Positions 1 to 6,974 of a stretch of 33,843 nt of DNA are shown piece after piece (position 1 is the first letter of the stretch; each line of letters opens with the position of its first letter). The notes beneath the pieces are model-generated. The model searched no databases, was not told where the DNA came from, and saw nothing but the letters and a program-made list of their open reading frames with translations. Position numbers and translations under genes: made by a program. This DNA is from an uncultured Oscillospiraceae bacterium (GTDB taxonomy: Bacteria; Bacillota; Clostridia; Oscillospirales; Ruminococcaceae): assembly GCA_949285275.1 (NCBI GenBank), contig CASEBP010000018.1, forward strand, positions 1 to 33,843, in the 5' to 3' direction.

Positions 1-56
1 GAACCTGCGGCATCCTGCTCCCAAAGCAGGCGCGCTACCAGCTGCGCTACACCCGG
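1..56 (-). tRNA. tRNA-Pro (anticodon TGG), 3' end cut by window edge
   Basis: Read on the minus strand, the sequence gives a 5' acceptor arm (CCGGGTG, 56-50), T8-A9, a D arm with GCGC stem, and an anticodon arm whose stem CCTGC/GCAGG encloses loop TTTGGGA, so the anticodon is TGG (Pro, codon CCA). The variable region and the start of the T arm (GGTTC) follow; the rest lies beyond position 1. It has its own promoter at 148-177 and is divergent from the Thr/Tyr tRNA pair. Confidence 0.93.
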
Positions 57-147
57 ATATGAAGTTGCCCGGAGGATACTTTTTAAAGCAACCGCGCCTG
101 CGCCAATTGCAGGCATGAGGTTCATTTCGGCCCATAAATTAAAGAAT

Positions 148-177
148 ATTATACCGTATCCCCATCAAAAATGTCAA
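148..177 (-). promoter_or_regulatory. Promoter of the tRNA-Pro transcript
   Basis: On the minus strand TTGACA (177-172) is followed after 18 bp by a perfect TATAAT (153-148). The predicted start lies near 141, giving a leader of about 85 nt before the mature tRNA-Pro. A GCCTGC/GCAGGC hairpin (96-114) sits in that leader; its role, if any, is unknown. Confidence 0.8.
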
Positions 178-225
178 TCGGTTTATCGCGGCCAAACCGG
201 AGGACAAAATTTGTCCAAAGACCTA

Positions 226-254
226 TTGACTTCTTGAATTTCCTATGATATAGT
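226..254 (+). promoter_or_regulatory. Promoter of the tRNA-Thr/tRNA-Tyr operon
   Basis: TTGACT (226-231), a 17-bp spacer and TATAGT (249-254) form a near-consensus sigma-A promoter. Its predicted start near 261 is about 20 nt ahead of tRNA-Thr. The region 57-225 between the two divergent tRNA promoters shows no open reading frame or other structure I would call. Confidence 0.78.
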
Positions 255-281
255 ATTTCTTGCTGTTAGTTACCTTAGCAT

Positions 282-357
282 GCTGGTGTAGCTCAGTCGG
301 TAGAGCAGCTGATTTGTAATCAGCAGGTCGGGGGTTCAAATCCGTCCACCAGCTCCA
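282..357 (+). tRNA. tRNA-Thr (anticodon TGT)
   Basis: A complete 76-nt cloverleaf. Acceptor GCTGGTG (282-288) pairs with CACCAGC (347-353), followed by discriminator T354 and encoded CCA (355-357). The D stem is GCTC/GAGC, the anticodon stem CTGAT/ATCAG with loop TTTGTAA gives TGT (Thr, codon ACA), and the T arm carries GGTTCAAATCC. It reads codon ACA and is co-transcribed with the tRNA-Tyr 23 bp downstream. Confidence 0.96.
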
Positions 358-380
358 CCAGTTGAACAAGGTAGGAACAT

Positions 381-466
381 GGGAGTGTTCCCGAGTGGCC
401 AAAGGGGGCAGACTGTAAATCTGTTGGCTTACGCCTACGGTGGTTCGAATCCACCCGCTCCCACCA
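381..466 (+). tRNA. tRNA-Tyr (anticodon GTA), class II with long variable arm
   Basis: An 86-nt class II tRNA. Acceptor GGGAGTG (381-387) pairs with CGCTCCC (456-462) including one G-U pair; discriminator A463 and encoded CCA 464-466 follow. The anticodon stem CAGA/TCTG holds loop CTGTAAA, giving GTA (Tyr). The long variable arm (ggcttacgcc region) is typical of bacterial tRNA-Tyr. A strong terminator follows within 10 nt. Confidence 0.96.
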
Positions 467-470
467 AGAA

Positions 471-505
471 AAGCCCGCCAGTTTTGGCGGGCTTTTTCGT
501 TTTTC
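471..505 (+). terminator. Intrinsic terminator of the tRNA-Thr/Tyr operon
   Basis: The stem AAGCCCGCC / GGCGGGCTT around a short AGTTTT loop is followed by a T-rich tract (CTTTTTCGTTTTT). It begins 5 nt after the tRNA-Tyr CCA end. Confidence 0.9.
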
Positions 506-516
506 CCTATGCGCCA

Positions 517-553
517 AACCGGCACAGAGCGATGGTGCTCTGTGCCGGTTTTT
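517..553. terminator. Second hairpin terminator, possibly bidirectional
   Basis: A perfect 14-bp stem (517-530 with 537-550) with a 6-nt loop is followed on the plus strand by a T tract (549-553). It backs up the tRNA terminator. On the minus strand it lies just after the stop of the CoA-transferase gene but has only a short T run there, so termination in that direction is less certain. Confidence 0.75.
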
Positions 554-568
554 CAACGGTCCGGAGGA

Positions 569-1891
569 TCAATAAAACGCTTCCTTCGCGTACTGGGTCA
601 ATTCTTCGCGGAAATCCGGATGCGCGATCGAAATCATCGCTTCTGCCCGCTCCCGCAGCGAGAGTCCAGACAGCTTGACGACGCCGTACTCGGTCGCGAC
701 ATACTGAATGATGGTGCGAGGCGCCGAAACGGTGCTGCCGCCCGGAATAAACGGAACAATATTGGATTTGAGCGTTCCGTCCTTGGCTTTGCGGGCCGAA
801 TTGATGCAGATGAACCCCTTTCCACCCACCGAACGGTAGGCTCCCTCCAGGAAGTCCATCTGCCCGCCGATGCCGGACAGCTGACGGGTCCCCGCCGATT
901 CAGCATTTTCCTGCCCCATCAGGTCGAGCTGCACACCGCCGTTGATGCTGATGACATTTTTCATCTGGCTGATCCGCTCGGGAGAATGGACATAATCCAG
1001 ATCGCCCGGATGGAAAAGCCCGGGATTCTCTTCCAACCAATCATACAAATCCTGCGAACCCATCGCCAGGTTCCAGGTGCTCAACCCCTTGTCGATCTCC
1101 TTGCGGGCATTGGTCAGCTTGCCCGCGCGGTACATCGCCAGATAGGCATCACTGATCGTACCGGTGTGGCAACCCAGATCCTTCAGATCGGACTCGGCGA
1201 GCATCGATGCGACGGTAAAGGGAACTCCGCCCACACCCAGCGACAGAACCGCGCCGTCCGGAATCTCATTGACCACCAGCTTGGCGATCGCAATATCGGT
1301 AGGGCTGGGATCCTTATAGCTCCGCAGCGGAAGCGGCTCATGCTCCCCTTCCACGATGTAATCCGCTTCAGACAGATGCACCCGGTGAGAACCGTCCACT
1401 CCCTGCAGCCGCGGATAGTGCTCATTGATCTCGAACACGACGGTTCGGGCGTTTTCAAAGATGGTCCGCCAGGTGTAATTGGAAATTCCCAGACCGCAGT
1501 AGCCATTTTCATCCGGCCGGGAAACCGGTACAAATGCCACATCGGTGCGGATATGATAGCGGTACAGATCAGGAAGCAGCCGCAGCATCGTCGGCATGAA
1601 CCGAACCAGTCCACGGCTTTGCAGCTTGCGCTCGTAGTCGCCGATATGCCAACTGTAATAGTGGAAGCTCTCCTGTTCCGGATCGCATTCAACCACTTCA
1701 ATCCGGGGACGGATCACAAGCCCGCCGCGGATCTTGACGTCTTTGATCTTCCCCTTCTGCGCCGCCAGCGCCTTATCGAGCAGCTCCGGAAACCCTGCAC
1801 CGAATCCGTAGTCGACCCAGTCACCTGAGCGCACAGCCTTCTCTACCGCCGCTTCGGGGGTCATGAATTTGCTTTTATACTCGTTTGGCAT
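569..1891 (-). CDS. Acetyl-CoA hydrolase/transferase family protein (4-hydroxybutyrate/butyryl-CoA CoA-transferase-like) lacking the catalytic Glu
   Basis: 440 residues from the ATG at 1891, chosen because GAGAAGGGG lies just upstream; an in-frame ATG at 1945 would add 18 residues without a good site. The chain aligns by eye along its length with the family of Clostridium aminobutyricum 4-hydroxybutyrate CoA-transferase and butyryl-CoA:acetate CoA-transferases: LSLGVGGVP (217-225), SINGGVQLDLMGQ, SGIGGQMDF, GGKGFICINSA and IAHPDF near the end. Family members move CoA between short-chain acids through a glutamyl-CoA thioester. The expected HSE/HTE catalytic motif reads HTG here (residues 242-244; codon GGT at 1160-1162), so the thioester-forming Glu appears to be absent. 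It may be inactive, use another residue, or have a different activity. Monocistronic with its own promoter. Confidence 0.85.
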   Translation of the reverse strand: MPNEYKSKFMTPEAAVEKAVRSGDWVDYGFGAGFPELLDKALAAQKGKIKDVKIRGGLVIRPRIEVVECDPEQESFHYYSWHIGDYERKLQSRGLVRFMPTMLRLLPDLYRYHIRTDVAFVPVSRPDENGYCGLGISNYTWRTIFENARTVVFEINEHYPRLQGVDGSHRVHLSEADYIVEGEHEPLPLRSYKDPSPTDIAIAKLVVNEIPDGAVLSLGVGGVPFTVASMLAESDLKDLGCHTGTISDAYLAMYRAGKLTNARKEIDKGLSTWNLAMGSQDLYDWLEENPGLFHPGDLDYVHSPERISQMKNVISINGGVQLDLMGQENAESAGTRQLSGIGGQMDFLEGAYRSVGGKGFICINSARKAKDGTLKSNIVPFIPGGSTVSAPRTIIQYVATEYGVVKLSGLSLRERAEAMISIAHPDFREELTQYAKEAFY

Positions 1892-1925
1892 AGACGATAC
1901 CCCTTCTCTGTTCTGATTTATTTCC

Positions 1926-1954
1926 ATATTAGTACAAAAATTCAATCATGGCAA
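1926..1954 (-). promoter_or_regulatory. Candidate promoter of the CoA-transferase-like gene
   Basis: Minus-strand TTGCCA (1954-1949), a 17-bp spacer and TAATAT (1931-1926). The match is moderate, but spacing is ideal and it lies about 35 bp ahead of the chosen start codon. Confidence 0.5.
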
Positions 1955-1982
1955 GCCAAATTTCGAAAAAGAATGTCAAGAT

Positions 1983-2012
1983 AGAAAAACAGCGCGGCGA
2001 ATTCGCCGCGCC
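1983..2012 (-). terminator. Intrinsic terminator of cysK
   Basis: A perfect 20-bp palindrome (1992-2011, GCGCGGCGAA/TTCGCCGCGC) is followed on the minus strand by TGTTTTTCT. It begins 20 bp after the cysK stop. Confidence 0.85.
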
Positions 2013-2031
2013 TGCCTTCCTGCTGTCCGGA

Positions 2032-2961
2032 TCATTCAAACATCGGCCCGGACAAATAGCGCTCCCCCGTATCGGGGAGAAACGCCACAATCCGCTTGCC
2101 CCGGTTTTCCTCCCGGCGGGCGAGCTGCGCCGCGGCAAAGACAGCGGCACCCGATGTCACCCCCACCAGAAGTCCCTCACAGGCCGCCAGCTCCCGCCCG
2201 GCCGCCAGTGCATCTGCATCGGACACCGGAATGATCTCATCGCAGATCTGCGGATCAAAGTTTTTGGGGACAAACCCCGCGCCGATCCCCTGCAGCTGAT
2301 GTGGGCCGGGTTTCCCTCCCGAGAGGACCGCGCTGGAAGCGGGTTCTACCCCGACGACCTGTATCACCGGATTCTGCTCCTTGAGATACCGTCCGGTTCC
2401 GCTGAGGGTTCCGCCCGTTCCAACCCCTGCCACAAAAATGTCGATCATTCCATCGGTATCCCGCCAAATCTCCGGTCCGGTGGTTCGGTAGTGGGCCTGG
2501 GGATTGGCAGGATTTTCAAACTGACCGGGCATAAAGCTCCCCGGGATTTCCCGCAGGATCTCCTGCGCTTTTTCAATGGCACCCTGCATGCCACGGACCC
2601 CGTCGGTCAGCACCAGCTCAGCGCCATAAGCCGCCAGCAGCCGCCTGCGCTCGATGCTCATCGTCTCCGGCATGGTCAGAATGACGCGATAACCCTGTGC
2701 CGCTGCCACCATCGCCAACCCCACGCCGGTATTGCCGCTGGTCGGCTCCACGATGACCCCGCCGGGCGGGAGCAGCCCTTTGCTGCGGGCGTCCTCAATC
2801 AGCGCGAGCCCGACCCGGTCCTTCGCACTGCCACCGGGATTCATCGATTCCACCTTCCCGATCAGACAGGCCTCGATCCCATGCCTGCTTTCGTAACGGC
2901 TCAGCCGCATCAACGGGGTATTGCCCACCAGCTCGGTGACATCGGCCGCTATTCGTTGCAT
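2032..2961 (-). CDS. cysK: Cysteine synthase A (O-acetylserine sulfhydrylase)
   Basis: 309 residues; the usual family length. A PLP-dependent fold-type II enzyme that joins O-acetylserine and sulfide to make cysteine in the cytosol. The PLP lysine is K47 in NPGGSAKDR; TSGNTG binds substrate carboxylate, and GTGGTLSGTG cradles the cofactor phosphate. Family members more often have SVKDR, so SAKDR is a small variation. The start ATG at 2961 is preceded by GGAGGG at good spacing; a start 5 codons upstream has no site. A strong promoter (2994-3022) and terminator (1983-2012) make it a single-gene unit. No cysE is adjacent. It could also be a close paralogue with other beta-replacement substrates. 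Confidence 0.93.
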   Translation of the reverse strand: MQRIAADVTELVGNTPLMRLSRYESRHGIEACLIGKVESMNPGGSAKDRVGLALIEDARSKGLLPPGGVIVEPTSGNTGVGLAMVAAAQGYRVILTMPETMSIERRRLLAAYGAELVLTDGVRGMQGAIEKAQEILREIPGSFMPGQFENPANPQAHYRTTGPEIWRDTDGMIDIFVAGVGTGGTLSGTGRYLKEQNPVIQVVGVEPASSAVLSGGKPGPHQLQGIGAGFVPKNFDPQICDEIIPVSDADALAAGRELAACEGLLVGVTSGAAVFAAAQLARREENRGKRIVAFLPDTGERYLSGPMFE

Positions 2962-2993
2962 CACGCTTCCCTCCATTTCGGCTATTCTTTTTT

Positions 2994-3022
2994 ATTATCC
3001 GGTAGCCGCTCGGTAAAGTCAA
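2994..3022 (-). promoter_or_regulatory. Promoter of cysK
   Basis: Minus-strand TTGACT (3022-3017), a 17-bp spacer and GATAAT (2999-2994). The predicted start is about 25 bp ahead of the cysK ATG. I see no T-box or other leader structure in the short leader. Confidence 0.75.
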
Positions 3023-3089
3023 TCCCTACCTGCAAAGCGGGCAGCAGGCGCATCCCCGCGCACCGGGGAAAACCTCTTCACTGCCGCGA

Positions 3090-3118
3090 TTGACAACCGC
3101 ACAGGACAAGGCTACAAT
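3090..3118 (+). promoter_or_regulatory. Promoter of the HD-domain gene
   Basis: TTGACA (3090-3095), a 17-bp spacer and TACAAT (3113-3118), followed by AGGAGG at 3142-3147 and the ATG at 3157. It diverges from the cysK promoter about 70 bp away. Confidence 0.85.
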
Positions 3119-3156
3119 AGGGGAAAAGATTTACTGTTGTCAGGAGGAATCGCAAA

Positions 3157-3729
3157 ATGGCCGATCTCATTTCCCGCGAGCAGGCATGGGAACTTCTCAC
3201 CACCTATAACAAAGAACCCTTTCACCTGCACCACGCTCTCGTACTCGAAGGGGTCATGCGCTATTTCGCCAATGAGCTGGGTTATGGCGACGAGGCGGAA
3301 TTTTGGAGCCGTGCCGGTCTGCTCCATGATCTCGACTTCGAGCAATACCCCGAGGAGCACTGCGTACGGGAGCAGCAGATCATGCGGGACGCCGGCATTG
3401 ACGAGAGGCTGATTCGTGCGGTGGCCTGTCACGGCTGGCCCCGCCACTGTGAATTCAAGCCGGAACACGAGATGGAAAAGGTCCTCTTTGCCGTGGATGA
3501 GCTGACCGGTCTGATCGGGGCGGCCGCGCTGATGCGCCCGTCCAAGAGCGTTCAGGACATGGAGACAAAATCGGTCAAGAAAAAGTTCAAGGACAAAAAA
3601 TTTGCAGCCGGATGTTCCCGGGATGTGATTTCCCAGGGCGCCGAACTGCTCGGCTGGGAGCTCGACGATCTGATCGAGCGGACCATCCTGGCTATGCGGA
3701 GCTGCGAGGAGGCAGCAGCCGCCTATTGA
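3157..3729 (+). CDS. HD-domain (HDIG-type) putative phosphohydrolase
   Basis: 190 residues, start supported by AGGAGG 9 bp upstream. The HD superfamily binds divalent metals and usually hydrolyses phosphomonoesters or phosphodiesters of nucleotides. Visible ligands follow the family pattern: H26 in the first helix, H57-D58 (LLHDLDF), H92 (ACHGW) and D114 (AVDELTG). This subgroup of stand-alone HDIG proteins around 190 residues is widespread in Clostridia, and its substrate is not known to me. The C-terminal part has a Lys-rich stretch (SVKKKFKDKK) before an acidic helix. It is transcribed alone between a strong promoter and a strong terminator. Confidence 0.85.
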   Translation: MADLISREQAWELLTTYNKEPFHLHHALVLEGVMRYFANELGYGDEAEFWSRAGLLHDLDFEQYPEEHCVREQQIMRDAGIDERLIRAVACHGWPRHCEFKPEHEMEKVLFAVDELTGLIGAAALMRPSKSVQDMETKSVKKKFKDKKFAAGCSRDVISQGAELLGWELDDLIERTILAMRSCEEAAAAY

Positions 3730-3747
3730 ATCCCGCTTCCGTAACAA

Positions 3748-3785
3748 AAGGCGCGCCGGAATTCCGGCGCGCCATTTCTTTTTCG
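3748..3785. terminator. Bidirectional terminator between the HD gene and glycerate kinase
   Basis: A perfect 24-bp palindrome (3750-3773, GGCGCGCCGGAA and its complement) has T-rich sequence on both sides: ATTTCTTTTT on the plus strand and CTTTTGTTA on the minus strand. It serves two convergent genes. Confidence 0.88.
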
Positions 3786-3786
3786 G

Positions 3787-4923
3787 TTATCCTGCAAAGG
3801 TTTTGAGCAACCGAAGGATGTTATCCATTGTGAAGGACAGATTCTCCCGCGAATGGGTGCGGCTGATCGAAAAGTCCTGCGGCAGCCGGTTGATCGGGAA
3901 GATCGCCGAAACTCCCTGCCCATAGGCCGGTTCAATCCCTTCATCGGCGCCGCCTACCACGGCGACCACCGGTTTGTGCTGCTGTGCAGCCCGCCGGGCT
4001 ACCCCGATGACCACCTTGCCGCGCAGGCTCTGGCCGTCGATCTTTCCCTCTCCGGTAAAGATCAGATCGGCATCCCGGATGATCCGATCAAATCCGACCG
4101 TATCGAGCACTGTCTCGATGCCCATCTGCAGCTTGGCACCAAAGAAGGCGATCATTCCGGCGCCCATTGCACCGGCCGCACCGCCGCCGGGGACCTTCGA
4201 CAAATCCATCCCCAGATCCCGCCGGATCACCTCACAGAGATGAGCCACCCCGCGGTCAAGTGCCTTGACCATCGCGGGATCCGCTCCCTTCTGCGGACCG
4301 AAGACCGCCGATGCGCCGGAAGGCCCGTACATCGGATTGTCAATGTCACACATGGTAACCACTTCGATCCCGTCGAGGGCGGTACTGCGTCCGCTCATAT
4401 CGATCCGGTCGATGTCGATCAGGGTTCCACCGGTGGGGATAAAGCTCTCCCCTGCCTTGTTGTAAAACCGGACACCAAATGCCGCCGCAGCGCCGCAGCC
4501 GCCGTCGTTGGTGGCACTTCCGCCCAGCCCGACGACCAGACGGGAAATTCCGCGCCCCGCCGCATCGAGGATCAGTTTCCCCACCCCATAGGTGGTGGTT
4601 TTACAGGGATTCCGGCGATTCTCTACCAGCGGAAGGCCCGCGCAGCCGGCCATTTCCACGACGGCCGTCCTCCCCTCGTCGATCAGGCCGTAAAATGCCT
4701 CCATCGGCTCAAAATAGGGATTTTCCACCGTCAGGAAGACCTTTTCGCCCCCCACCGCAGTCAGGAACGCATCGACGCTCCCCTCTCCGCCGTCGGCCAC
4801 CGGGATGGATACCACGTCGCAGCCGGGAAAATGAAAGGCAATCCGTTCCTTCATCAGCGCACAGATATCGGTGGAGGAAAGGGTTCCTTTGAAGGAATCG
4901 GGAATCAGTACCGCTTTTTTCAT
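3787..4923 (-). CDS. Glycerate kinase (GarK/GlxK type)
   Basis: 378 residues, the usual length. It phosphorylates glycerate with ATP, in this family mostly giving 2-phosphoglycerate, which feeds lower glycolysis. Diagnostic motifs are PDSFKGTLSS near the N-terminus, VADGGEGS, GLGGSATNDGGCG, GPQKGAD and FTGEGKIDGQS. The start at 4923 follows AAGGAGA with a 7-bp gap; an in-frame ATG 6 bp upstream overlaps that site and is less likely. It lies 43 bp downstream of larA on the same strand with no terminator between, so the two are probably one operon. That pairing suggests a 2-hydroxyacid route in which a racemase makes the stereoisomer the kinase accepts; this is inference. Confidence 0.92.
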   Translation of the reverse strand: MKKAVLIPDSFKGTLSSTDICALMKERIAFHFPGCDVVSIPVADGGEGSVDAFLTAVGGEKVFLTVENPYFEPMEAFYGLIDEGRTAVVEMAGCAGLPLVENRRNPCKTTTYGVGKLILDAAGRGISRLVVGLGGSATNDGGCGAAAAFGVRFYNKAGESFIPTGGTLIDIDRIDMSGRSTALDGIEVVTMCDIDNPMYGPSGASAVFGPQKGADPAMVKALDRGVAHLCEVIRRDLGMDLSKVPGGGAAGAMGAGMIAFFGAKLQMGIETVLDTVGFDRIIRDADLIFTGEGKIDGQSLRGKVVIGVARRAAQQHKPVVAVVGGADEGIEPAYGQGVSAIFPINRLPQDFSISRTHSRENLSFTMDNILRLLKTFAG

Positions 4924-4966
4924 CGTCATTCTCCTTCCGAGTGCAGTAACAGGGAACATCCCCGCT

Positions 4967-6250
4967 CTATCCGACAATCACCGAAACGCCATCCGGAATC
5001 GCCAGAATCTTCGAGTTCTTTTTCCCCTTTGCGGCAAGAATACCATCCGCCAGCGCCAGTGCCTCGGGCAGCGAATGAGCCGGGATCATGTGCAGCTCCC
5101 TGACCATCTCGTCGGGTGCATCCGACACAAAGATCACTGTGGAACGCATCAGCAGCCGCGCAAAGATCTGCGACTGCCACTGATCGACGATCGTTTCCTC
5201 CGCCGGCGTAGCGAGGAAGCCCGCCATCATCCTGTGGAGGTCCTTTTCCCGGTGGAAGGTTTCATAGAAGCTCTCTCCGCCGTGGCCATCCCCAGACTGG
5301 GCAAGCATGATGGTCACCCCGCCCTCATTGACGGTCGCCTCCGCCGCAGTCATCCCCTTGACCGCCTGGTAGATGTTCTGATCGAGCGGATAGCCCCCGT
5401 TGGTCGAGATTACAATGTCCGACCAGACCGGATGTACCCGGCAGTGCTGAAGCAAGAATTCCCGCCCGCGGATATGCGCTGCATCGGCGTCCCCCGCCAC
5501 CGCAAAGATCGCCTCCTTGCGCTGGTTGATCACCACATTGCAGATGAATGCCAGCCGGGCGGCACGGGCGGCATAGAGCATATCGGTATGGATCGGATTT
5601 CCCTCCACCACACCGGTGCGGGCGTTGGGATGGTCGATAAAGGCGGCATTGTGGTTGTAAAGCACCGTCTTGCGCGAAGCGATCCCCGGCAGAACGCTTT
5701 TGCGTCCGCCCGAAAAGCCCGCGAAGAAGTGCGGCTCGATGAATCCCTCGGCGACCAGCAGGTCCGCCTCCGCAGCCAGCCGGTTGATCCGCAGTTCCCC
5801 GCCCGACGGAAGGGTACCGAGGCTGACCAGCATCGCTTCGTCATCGCAGTCGTGCAGCACGATCTGTTCCCGCTCGACGATCTCCGGTCCGAATTTATCG
5901 ATCAGCTCCTGCCGGGTCGGTCCTCTGTGGCAGCCGGTAGCAATCAAAAAGGTGATCTGTGCGTCGGGATTTCCCCTGCGGATCTCCTCGAGGAGCAGCG
6001 GTGCAATCACCTTGGACGGAACCGGACGGGTGTGATCCGAGGCAAGAATGACTATCTTCTGCTTCCCGCTGGCCATCTCACACAGCCGCGGCGTACCGAT
6101 TGGATGCTCCAGCGCCTCCCGCACCAGTTCCTGCTGGGATTTTCCGGGATCGTAATCGTGCATCTCCGACACCAGCTTCCCCGCATAGCGGTCGTCCGGG
6201 ATCGCAAGTTTCAAGTAAGTCTTTCCATATGGGAATGTTACAACCGGCAT
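4967..6250 (-). CDS. LarA-family nickel-pincer 2-hydroxyacid racemase
   Basis: 427 residues, matching the family. Lactobacillus plantarum LarA uses a nickel-pincer nucleotide to racemise lactate. The key residues fall at the same numbers here: D72 and R75 in SDHTRP, H108 (GCHRG), H174 (EPHFFAG), cofactor-tethering K184 (GGRKSV), Ni-ligand H200 (NHNA), and Y294/K298 (NIYQAVKG). The protein should therefore be catalytically competent if LarB, LarC and LarE, which build the cofactor, are encoded elsewhere; none is in this window. Family members act on lactate and several other 2-hydroxyacids. The downstream glycerate kinase makes glycerate a reasonable candidate. The start at 6250 has GGGGGA upstream; a longer 541-residue reading has no support. 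Confidence 0.92.
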   Translation of the reverse strand: MPVVTFPYGKTYLKLAIPDDRYAGKLVSEMHDYDPGKSQQELVREALEHPIGTPRLCEMASGKQKIVILASDHTRPVPSKVIAPLLLEEIRRGNPDAQITFLIATGCHRGPTRQELIDKFGPEIVEREQIVLHDCDDEAMLVSLGTLPSGGELRINRLAAEADLLVAEGFIEPHFFAGFSGGRKSVLPGIASRKTVLYNHNAAFIDHPNARTGVVEGNPIHTDMLYAARAARLAFICNVVINQRKEAIFAVAGDADAAHIRGREFLLQHCRVHPVWSDIVISTNGGYPLDQNIYQAVKGMTAAEATVNEGGVTIMLAQSGDGHGGESFYETFHREKDLHRMMAGFLATPAEETIVDQWQSQIFARLLMRSTVIFVSDAPDEMVRELHMIPAHSLPEALALADGILAAKGKKNSKILAIPDGVSVIVG

Positions 6251-6311
6251 ATGGTGTGTTTCCCCCTTTTGCTGTTTGGGCGAGCATGGTTCCCCCGCCC
6301 CTTTGTTTATC

Positions 6312-6320
6312 AGTATAGCA
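6312..6320 (-). promoter_or_regulatory. Candidate extended -10 promoter for larA-glycerate kinase
   Basis: Minus-strand TGC followed directly by TATACT (6317-6312) gives an extended -10 element about 60 bp ahead of the LarA start. I find no convincing -35 hexamer. Confidence 0.5.
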
Positions 6321-6467
6321 CAGGATGTTATGGTACGCCAGTCTGCAAGGCGAAAAGAAATCCGGCCCATCGGAAGAAAAATTTTGTGAACCGGCAGGAA
6401 AATCGCAAGATTTTGCCACCTGTTAGACGAAAGCCTCCAAAACGGGGCTTTGAAAGGGGGAAACAAC

Positions 6468-6800
6468 ATGAAGCGCAGCCTTTTTCTGCTGCTGACAGCC
6501 ACGGTGTTGATCACCGCGATGGCAGTGCCCGCCGCGGCCGAATATGTCGCCTGTCTTTCCGACGGGGAGCATGCCATGAGCGACTGGGTCAAAATTGCAG
6601 AAAATGAGGATGGATCGGTCGTTTACGAGCGAGTTTGCAGCAAATGCGGTTACCGGCAGAAAGGCTTCGGGGGAAGCGATTCCTCCGCCGGCGTCGCCAC
6701 CACCCGCGGTCTGCCATCTTCTGAAAATCTGGCCGTCACCACCTCACTGGATCAGCCGTCCCTGATCGCGCCCAATCCTTCCACTGGCGCTATCGCCTGA
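6468..6800 (+). CDS. Small secreted protein, function unknown
   Basis: 110 residues from the ATG at 6468, preceded by GAAAGGGGG; an upstream in-frame start at 6450 lacks a site. Residues 1-24 form a clear signal peptide (KR, hydrophobic core, then VPAAA) with likely cleavage before E25. The mature chain of about 86 residues has a CxxC pair (CSKCGY, C58 and C61) and a further Cys at 29 next to DGEH, so a small disulfide or metal site is possible. The C-terminal half is Ser/Thr/Pro-rich and looks unstructured. I do not recognise the family. It stands before the ABC operon but is separated by about 170 bp holding a long hairpin. Confidence 0.75.
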   Translation: MKRSLFLLLTATVLITAMAVPAAAEYVACLSDGEHAMSDWVKIAENEDGSVVYERVCSKCGYRQKGFGGSDSSAGVATTRGLPSSENLAVTTSLDQPSLIAPNPSTGAIA

Positions 6801-6832
6801 TTTTTTCACATTTCTCCTTCTTTTTCATTTCG

Positions 6833-6880
6833 ACAATATCGCCGGGCAGGCGGATTACCCCGTCCTGTCCGGCATATTGT
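6833..6880. repeat. Long interrupted inverted repeat between the secreted protein gene and the ABC operon
   Basis: ACAATAT-c-GCCGG-g-CAGG (6833-6850) pairs with CCTG-t-CCGGC-ATATTGT (6864-6880) around a 13-nt loop. Neither strand has a T tract after it, so it is not a classical intrinsic terminator. It may be an mRNA stabilising or regulatory hairpin. Confidence 0.6.
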
Positions 6881-6932
6881 TCTCTGTGAAAAGAAAATTG
6901 CTTCCTGTCTTTCCCATTCGCCGGTTTTGCGC

Positions 6933-6938
6933 TATAAT
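6933..6938 (+). promoter_or_regulatory. Possible -10 element for the ABC operon
   Basis: A perfect TATAAT lies 36 bp ahead of the ATG of the ATPase gene, with AAGGAG between them (6961-6966). No good -35 hexamer is visible at the right distance. Confidence 0.4.
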
Positions 6939-6974
6939 AAGGACGGTTACCGCTGTTCATAAGGAGATGCCGCC

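Noticed and set aside
440-1828. A 462-codon open frame on the plus strand opposite the CoA-transferase gene
   Set aside because: It overlaps tRNA-Tyr and two terminators, has no recognisable domain, and is the antisense shadow of a well-conserved minus-strand gene.
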